Below are positions 17,135-26,100 of a stretch of 64,000 bases of DNA, one piece after another (position 1 is the stretch's first letter; each line of letters starts with the position of its first letter). Location of the stretch: positions 2,480,001-2,544,000 of the forward strand of contig NC_008391.1 in assembly GCF_000203915.1 (NCBI RefSeq), read 5' to 3'. The notes below the pieces were generated by a model. The model was not told the DNA's origin. It saw nothing but the letters and a program-made list of their open reading frames with translations, and did no database searches. A program made the position numbers and the translations under genes. This stretch comes from Burkholderia ambifaria AMMD (GTDB taxonomy: Bacteria > Pseudomonadota > Gammaproteobacteria > Burkholderiales > Burkholderiaceae).

Positions 17135-20100
17135 ATGAACACGTCCAAGCGTAAGACCTTGCAGCAGCTTGCCGAAGCAGCAGCGGCGCGAATCGGCGCG
17201 CGTGAGCAATCGATGGCCGGCGCACCGCGCTTTCTGGCGGGTGCGCCCGTTACGCGTTCGTATCGCTGGTGGCAGCGCGCGATCAGCGCGCTCGTTGCGC
17301 TGACGATGTTCGTCGGGCCGATCACGGTCACCGTCGAGCAGTGCCGCGATGCGGCTGGCGTGCTCGGCGCGGACAATCGCCGCATCGACGACGCTGCATG
17401 GCAGCGGCTGCTCGATCTCGCGTCGCTGCGCGTTCGCTTCTCGATGCAACTCGCGGCCGCCGCGCCGATTATCGACCCCGCGGCGCCGATCTCGTTTCAG
17501 CCGGCCATCACGCAGTCGACGGGGGCCGGTGGCGGCGTACCGATCGTCAACATCACCGCGCCGAACGCGGCCGGCATTTCGCTGAACCAGTATCAGCAAT
17601 TCAATATCGATCCCGTCGGGCTGATTCTGAACAACAGCCTGATGTCGGGTACGTCGCTGACGGGCGGCAATGTGCAGGCCAACCCGAACCTGAACGGCCG
17701 CACGGCCAGCGTGATCGTCAACCAGGTCACGTCGACGGGCAGCGGGTACGCGAGCTTGCTGAACGGCCCGCTCGAAGTGTTCGGCGCACCGGCAACCGTC
17801 GTCATTGCGAACCCGAACGGAATCACGACGCGCGGCACGGGCTTCACCAACACGATCGGCGTCACGCTGTCGACTGGCGCGCCGCAGTTTCTGAGCGGGG
17901 TTGGGGGCACCCCGACCGACTTCGCGAACGCGAAGGCGATCGGCTACAACGTGACCGGCGGCCACCTGCAGATCGAGGGCAATGCCGGCGTCAATGGGCC
18001 CGGCGCAGGGATAGAGGGAACCGTCGGCACGATCGACCTGATCGGCGAGACGATCGGCATCAATGCACCGCTCTATGCGGGCACGCGCATCAACGCGATC
18101 GCCGGGCGTCAGTTCGTGGCGCCGGCCGCCGTCGATACATACGGCACGACCTACGGCACGACGTCGAACGGCACGGACAATTCCGCCGGGGCGATCAACG
18201 CAGCGAACGGCGGCGCGAACCGGTCGCTCGCAATCGACGCGACCGCATTCGGCGCGATGACGGCCGGCCAGATCCAGGTGATCAGCACTGCGGCAGGGAT
18301 GGGCGTGCGTGCCGACGCGCAGCTCGCCGCGAATGCAGGTGATCTGCTGCTGTCGGCGAACGGCGACGTGGCGGTTGCCGGTTCCGCCGCGCAGCAGCAG
18401 GCGAAGATTGACAGCACGAGCAACGTGTCGATGACTGGCGCGCACATCGGGGTCGGCGGCTATGCAATCGACGCGAACGGTGACGTGACCTCGGCCGGGT
18501 CGATACAGTCCGGCGGCAAGCTTGCCGTTTCCGCAGGCGGCAACGTGAGCGTGGCGAATGCGCAGGCGAGCGGCAACATGACCATCACCGCCGGTGCGAG
18601 CGTGGCGCTTGGCGACGTACAGGGCGGCGGCGCGCTGTCGGTGACCGCGCACGGCGCGGACGGCACCGGTGACGTGAATCTGAACGGCACGTCGGTCGTG
18701 ACCGGCGCCACGGCCGTGCAGGCCGGCCGCGACGTCAACGTGAACGGACAGACGAACAGCGAGACGCTGCTGATTACCGCGCAACGTGATGCGACGATCA
18801 ATGCTGCGCTGCAGACCTCCGGCGATCTGGCATTGACCGCCACGCAGGGCAATGTCGCAACTCATGCTACGGTGAAGAGCGGCGGCGATCTGGCGCTGAA
18901 GTCCGGTCAGGACACCCTCGTCGCATCGCAGGCAACCGCACAGAACGCAGTCGGCGTGCAGGCGGGGCGCGACCTGAGCGTGAGCGGATCGCTCGCGAGC
19001 GGAACGACGTTCGCGGCCGATGTCACGCGCGATGCGTCGGTCGGCGGTTCGTTGATGGTTGGAACCGACGCGCGCATCGACGCCGGACGCAACGTCGACA
19101 CATCGGGTGTCGTGATCGTCCAGCGCAACGGGACACTGAGCGCACGCAACGACATCACGGGAAGCGGTTCGATCGCATTCGGGCAGAACGGTGCGTTGAA
19201 TGCGGCGCATGACGTTGCGTTGACCGGCAAGCTGCTCGCCAATGGTCTGCGGATCGACGCGGGTAACGACGTGACTCTTTCTACCGTCCAAGCGGGCGGT
19301 ACGTTCGGCGTGACGGCAAACGGCGTCGCGGGTGGTGGAGACGTGACGTTCAACGGCAACGCGGCGGCGCTCGGCGCGACCGACGTGCATGCGGCGCGCG
19401 ACGTGGTCGTGAACGGCACGCTCGCCGGCGGCGCGCAGGTCGCGCTGGCCGCGCAACGCAACGTAAGCGTCAACGGCGGCGGCACCGTGCAGGCCGTCGG
19501 CGATCTCGCGATGACGGCGGCGAGCGGCAGCGTTATGTCGGCCGGCACGTTGAACGGCGCGGGCGCGCTGACGGCGCAGGGCGCGCAGGATGTCGCGCTC
19601 ACCGGCGCGACGACCGTAACGGGCGACGTGACCGCAACGGCTGGCCGCGATCTCACGATCGGCGGCGAACTGGCCGGGCAGGGTGTCGCGACGCTCACCG
19701 CCGCGCGCGACATCGTCGCCGCCGGCAACAGCGGCTTCGCGCAGGACACGGCGTTGATCTCGGGTCGCGACATCGACGTGACGGGTGCGTTCCAGGGGCA
19801 CGCAGTCTCGATGACGGCGGCCGGTTCGATCGCGCTGAACGACGTGCAAGCCAACGCGGGGCTCCAGCTCGCGACACGCACCGGCGACATTCTGATCGGT
19901 GGCAACGTGAATTCGCTGATGAACGGAGCGATCGACGCGGCGCGCGACGTGACCGTCAACGGCACGCTGCGGACGGCGAGCGGCCTGGCCATCGGCGGCG
20001 GTCGCAACACGTCGATCGGCGGGACGGTCCAGTCGAACGGCGACGTCGCGCTGACGAACGCGGCCGGTTCGCTGGCGAGCACCGGCAATATCCAGTCGGG

Positions 20101-23100
20101 AGGCAACCTGTCGGTGATCGCCGCGCAGTCCGTGGATCTGGGCACGCAATCGACGTCGGCGCTCGGCAACCTGAGCGTGGACGCGGGCCGCGACCTGACG
20201 ATGAACGGCTCGGTCGTGGCGCAGGGCAACGGCACGCTGAACGCCGTCGGCGCGATAGGCGGGGCGGCCGCGGTTGCGTTCGGGCTCGCGGCGAAGATCG
20301 GCTCGGGCGGCGATACGACTCTCACCGGCTCGCTGCGCGGCGGCAACGTGACGACGGCGGCCGGCGGATCCGCGACGCTGCATGACGTGCAAGCCGCATC
20401 GGCGCTTGCGCTCGGCGCCCAGACCGACCTGAGCGTGACGGGTGCGGTGACCGGTGGCGCAGACGTTGCGCTAGCTGCGGCGCGCAATATCAACATCAGC
20501 GGTTCGTTGCAATCGGCCGGCGATACGTCGTTGCGGGCGAGCGGCGGCAGCATCGGATCGACGGGCGCGATCGCGAGCAACGGCGCGCTCGACGCGCAGG
20601 CCGGCAGCGACATCAACCTCGGCGGCAGCACGACCGTGTCGCGCGACACGATGCTTGTCGCGGGACGCGACGTGAATGTGACCGGCACGCTGGCCGGGCA
20701 GGGGCAAGGGATCGTCAACGCGTCGCGCGACATCGTCGGCGCGGGCACGTTGACGTTCGCGCAACAGGCGACGCTCGACGCCGGGCGCGACGTTGCCCAG
20801 CGAGGGCTGATTCAGGGGCAGTCGGTCAGCGTGACGGCGGCCGGCAATGCGGCCGTGAACAACGTCGAGTCGACGGGCACGATCGCGCTACGCGCGAACG
20901 GCACGAACACCGCAACCGGCGCAGGCGATCTGCGCATCGACGGTTCGGTCGCCGCAGCGGGCGCGATCACGGCACTCGCGCAGAACGATGTTGCGGTCGG
21001 CGGCAAGGTCGCGAGTGGTTCGACGGTCGGCGTTACTGCGCAGCGGGACATCGCGGTGAGCGGCGCGATCGAGTCGGTCGGCGACACGGTGCTCGCTGCA
21101 CGGCAAGGCAGCCTGAACGCAACCGGCGGCATCAACAGTGGCGGCAAACTCGATATCGCGACCGGCCTCGACCTGTCGCTCGGCGCGAGTACCAGCGCGA
21201 TCGGCGATGCGGTGCTGACGGCCGGCCGCGATGCCGTGCTGAACGGCACGATGGTCGGACAGGCGAACGGCACGGTGACGGCCGGCCGCGACATCAACGG
21301 CGGCGGCAAGCAGGCGTTTGCCGCCACCGCAAACTATACGGCGCAGCGTGACGTTGCGCTGATGGGTGGCGTGCAGGCTGCTGCGGTCACGGTGATCGGA
21401 GGGAACAATGCATCGCTGCACGACGCGTCGTCGTCGACCACGCTGACGCTGACCGCGAGCGGCAATGCCGGCGCAGGCGATGCGGGTATCACCGGCGCGG
21501 CTTCGGCGCAGGGCGCGGCGAGCATTACAGGCGCGCGCGACGTCTCGGTCAGCGGCACGCTCGGCAGCGGCGATGCGCTGACATTGAGTGCGCAACGCAA
21601 CGTGTCGGTCGGTGGCGGCGTGGAGTCGAGGGGAGATCTGAACACGACCGCGACGAATGGCAGCGTGCTGCTCACCGGCTCCGCGACGACCGCGGGCGCG
21701 TTCAACAGCATGTCCGGACTCGATACGCAGCTCGGCGGCCAGATCGCGGTGGCGACGCAGACCCGCGTGCAGGCCGGCCGCGATATCGCGTTGACCGGGG
21801 CACTCGCGGGGCAGCGTGACGGCGTGCTGAGCGCGGGGCGCGACATCAGCGGTGCGGGTTCGGCGGCATTCGCACAGGTGGCGGCGCTCGACGCGGCGCA
21901 CGACGTCGCATTGACGGGCGCGCTGCAAGGCGCGAGCGTCAACGTCACGGGTGGGAACAATGCGGGGCTCGGCGCGGTCCAGGCCGTCAGCGGCAATCTC
22001 GACGTGACCGCCAAAGGCGGTGCGGGCGGCGGCGATGTGACGATCGGCGGGGCGGCAACTGCGTTCGGTGCGATGCAGCTGCAAGCCGCACATGATGTAT
22101 CAGTTGCGGGCGCAATCAATACAGGCGGCACGACGACGATCAATGCGGCGCACGGTGTCGCGCTTTCGACGGTCAATTCGGCGGGTAATCTCGGCATCAC
22201 CGTATCGGGCGGCAATGCGACGGCGGCAAGCCTGACGACGCAGGGCGACCTGAACGTCGGCGTCGCGCAGGACATTGCGGTCGCCGGACAGACCGTCGCG
22301 GGCGGCAGTGCAGTGTTGAACGCAGGGCGCGACATGACGCTGGCAGGCGGCATCGGTGCGCAGCAAAGCGGCACCTTGACGGCGGGCGGCTCGGTGAGTG
22401 CCGGTTCGATCGCGTTCGCCCAGCAGGCAACCGTCAATGCGGGCGGCAGTATCGCGGTCGCGGGGAGCATCGGGACCAACGGCGATCTCGCGATGACGGC
22501 CGGCAACGATCTGTCGGCGGGCTCGGTTCAGGCGGCCGGTGCAATCGCTTTGCAGGCACAGGGCCGTAACGGCGCCGGCGACGTGATGGTGAACGGCGCG
22601 TTCACGTCCGGCAAGGCGACGACGATCACGGCCGCGCGCGACGCGGGCGTCGGCGGCGCGGTGTCGAGCGGCGGCGCGCTGAACGTGACTGCCGGACGCG
22701 ACCTCGGTGTCGCTGGGGCGATCAATTCGACCGGGGATGCGACGCTGACTGCGGCGGCCGGCGATCTTGGCGTCGCAGGTCCGATCGTGTCGACCGGGAA
22801 TTTCCGTGCAGATGCGGGTAGCGGACTGGCATTGCTTTCCGGCGGGCTCGTGAACGGTGATACGGCGTTGACGTCGGGCGACGCGATGACGCTCGGCGGC
22901 GCGCTGTTCGGTCTCGGCGGCGCAAGCATCAATGCCGGCGGCGCAATTGCGGGTGGCGCGGCACTGACGTACGGCAAGGACATCGCAGTCAATGCGGGCG
23001 GCGGCATCACGCTCGGCGCGGTTCAAGGCGCTGGCAAGTTCACGGCGGTGTCGGGCAGCGACATGTCGTTCGGCGCGACGACCGCGGTCGGCGATGTGTC

Positions 23101-26100
23101 GGCAAAGTCGAACGCCGGCAGCGTGACGTTCGGCGGGTTGTTGCAATCGGGCGGCAACGTCACGGTTCAGGCTGCGAACAACGTGTCGCTCGCGGGCGGT
23201 GCGGCATCGATGGGAACAGTCGATGTCAACGGGATCAACGGCAATGTGTCGGTCGCGGGCGTGTCGTCGAATGGCGACGCAACGCTGCATGCCGGGCAGA
23301 CCGTCACGTTGAGCGGCAACAGCACTGTTGCCGGGCAACTGGGGGTGTCGGGCGGCAACGTTACGCTGAGCGGTTCGGCAGTCGGATCGAAGAACGTGAC
23401 CGTTTCAGCGTCGGGGACGATCGATGCCGGAAATGCTTCGCTCGTCGCGTCGCAGAACCTGCAGGTGAACGGCGCGAACGTGACGCTCGGCAATGCGACG
23501 GTCGGCGGATCGCTCGGAGCGCAGGCGTCGAACCAGCTCACGCTGGCCGGCGGGAAGGCGGTGAACGTCGTCGGCAACGCGACGCTGACTTCGCAGAACG
23601 GGTTGTATAACGCCGCGAACGTGTTGGCCGGCTCGCTCGATGTATCCGCCGCGAACCTGACGAATGCGGCCGGTGCGTCGCTGGCATCGATCGGCACGAC
23701 TACGATCAATGCATCGAGCTTCGCGAACGCCGGACTGGTGAACGGGACGACGACCAACGTCACCGTAGGCGGGGGGCTGACGAACGTCGGCGGATCGCTG
23801 ATGGCCGTGAACGCGCTCAACGTCAATACCGGGACGCTGAACAACCAGAACGGGATCGTCTTTGCTGGCAACCCGCAGGCCGCGACAGGTGCGACCGGCG
23901 ACGTGTCGCTGACGATCAATGGCGGGAACGGCGCGTTCTACAACGCGGGCGGACAGTTGCTCGCACAACGGAACATGGGGATCAGCGCGGTCAACATGGC
24001 GTTCGATCCGTCGCAGGGGACGATCAGCCAGGGCGGCAACCTGTCCATTACGGCGGGGTACGTGAATGTCGGCGGCACGTGGAATTACGGCGGGCAGGGC
24101 GTTTCGCTCACTGGGCTGAACGGGATCACGAACGACGGCATGATCACGGGCACTGCGCCGCTGACGCTGTCGGCTGGCGGCAGTTTCGAGAATCACGGGC
24201 AGGTCACCGGGTCGGACGTGACGTTCAACGGCGTGCTGAACAACGCGGCCGGGGCGGTGATGCATGCGGACAACATCCTGACGCTGAATGGCAACACGAC
24301 GAACCGGGGGACCGTCGAGGCGGGCAATGTTCTCAACGTCAATGGCGGCAGCTACGACAACCAGGGCGCGACGACCCAGTCGCGTGGCGACGCGAATTTC
24401 AATCTGGGCGGCTCGCTGCTCAATACGGGCGGTTCGATATTCGCCGGACGGAACATCGGCATCTCTGCTGCGCAGGTGATCAACGACCAGACTGCTCCGC
24501 AAGGGGCCGTCACGACGACCACGCAGGTCAGCGATCCGTCGCTCCTGATGTCGGGGGCGGTCGGCACGGTGACCGCCGGCTACGAAAAAATCTCGGGTCA
24601 TGAGCAAACGGTATCAGCGGCTTACGTGACGTCGTCTGCGACGCTCGGCGGCCTGCTGGCACCGACGGGCTCGACCACGAACAGCGGACTATTGTCGGCT
24701 TCCGATCCGGTCGCGACGTCCGGTACGGTGACGTTCAATCAGTACCACGTCCTTACCGGCACCAACGACCACGGCGTTTCGCAGGATTCGAACTACTGGT
24801 TTGTCGGAACGGGGCCTGCGGCCGGTGCACTCAAATCGGCGACGTTCACGTTGCCGACGGTCTATCAAACGACGACGAACCAGCAGGCCGGGACATCGGG
24901 CGTCATTTCCGCCGGCGGCTCGATCTCGTTGACCACCGGCACCCTGTCGAATCGCGGCGGGCAGATCGCGGCGCAAGGCGATATCTCGCTCAACGTCCAG
25001 TCGCTGAGCAACGGCGCGGTTGCGCCAACCATGACGGTCAACAGCACGACCTATGTCGACCAGACCCAATACGCGAACTTTCTGACGCAACTGGCGGCGC
25101 TCGGATCGATCGGGGTCCAGGGTACCGGCAACCCGACCGGGCTATTCAATTGCGACGGGGGCAATTATTGCCAGGTGGGCTCGCCTTACCTGCCGACCAC
25201 GTTCCAGATCAACACGGGTGCAGCCGCGCCTGCTGCTACCGGCACGGTGACCTTCACGACGCCGACGGGCATGATCGCAGCCGGCAGCAACCTGACGGTC
25301 GGCGGCGGCAATCTGACCAACGAGGGGCTCCTGTATGCCGGCAACAACGTCGCCATTACGTCCGGCACGCTGACCAACCAGGGCGGCAACCAACAAAACT
25401 ACGCGAGCCAGGTCGGTTGCGCATCCGGCGTGCCGAACTCGGCCTGCGGCAACGCCGGCCAACCGCGCGGCAACAACCCGACCACGACGACGTTCGGCTA
25501 CAGCCAGAACGACGCGACGATCTACGCCGGCCACGATCTCGTCATCGCAGCCGGCCAGATCAACAACACGTACGGCAACCTGCTCGCGGGCCACGACATC
25601 GTCATCGGCGGTGTCGGCTCGACGGCAAGCTCGACCACGCCCGCGCAGAGCCTGAACAACACGTCCGGCAACATCGTCGCCGGCAATGACATCAAGCTCA
25701 ACGTATCGGGTGCGATCACCAACACCCTGCCGCCACCCGTTCCGGTACACGAGAACTACGGCAAGCAGGAGCAGTACTCCGGCTGCATGACTGCCGGTGG
25801 CTATAAGGAAAGCTACTGCGAGGGTTATGTCGACCAGCAGTCGGGGAGCTCGTCGGTCATCAGCGCAGGCAACAACCTGCAGATCAACGCGGGCAGTCTG
25901 ACGAACATCGGCAGCCTGATCGCGGCCGGTAACAACGCGACGATCGCGGTCGCAGGCCCTGTCGTCAACGAGGCGCAGGTGCTGAACGCCTACTGGCACT
26001 CACACTGGGTGCAGGAAACCGGCATGTTCAGCAGCGACAAGCGTCACGACATTTGGGCCTGCGGTACACCCGAGCAGTGCAAGGCGCTGTACGGCAGCGC

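Noticed and set aside
16874..20392. 1172-codon minus-strand open frame opposite the giant exoprotein gene
   Set aside because: It is Arg/Ala/His-rich shadow coding caused by GC-rich codons of the real gene on the plus strand; no domains, no ribosome binding site. The same applies to the other minus-strand frames across 11975-27271.
18480..23400. CRISPR array or satellite within the repeated part of the giant gene
   Set aside because: Repetition is at protein level (beta-helix motifs) with variable DNA; no constant repeats with regular spacers. No CRISPR was seen anywhere in the window.
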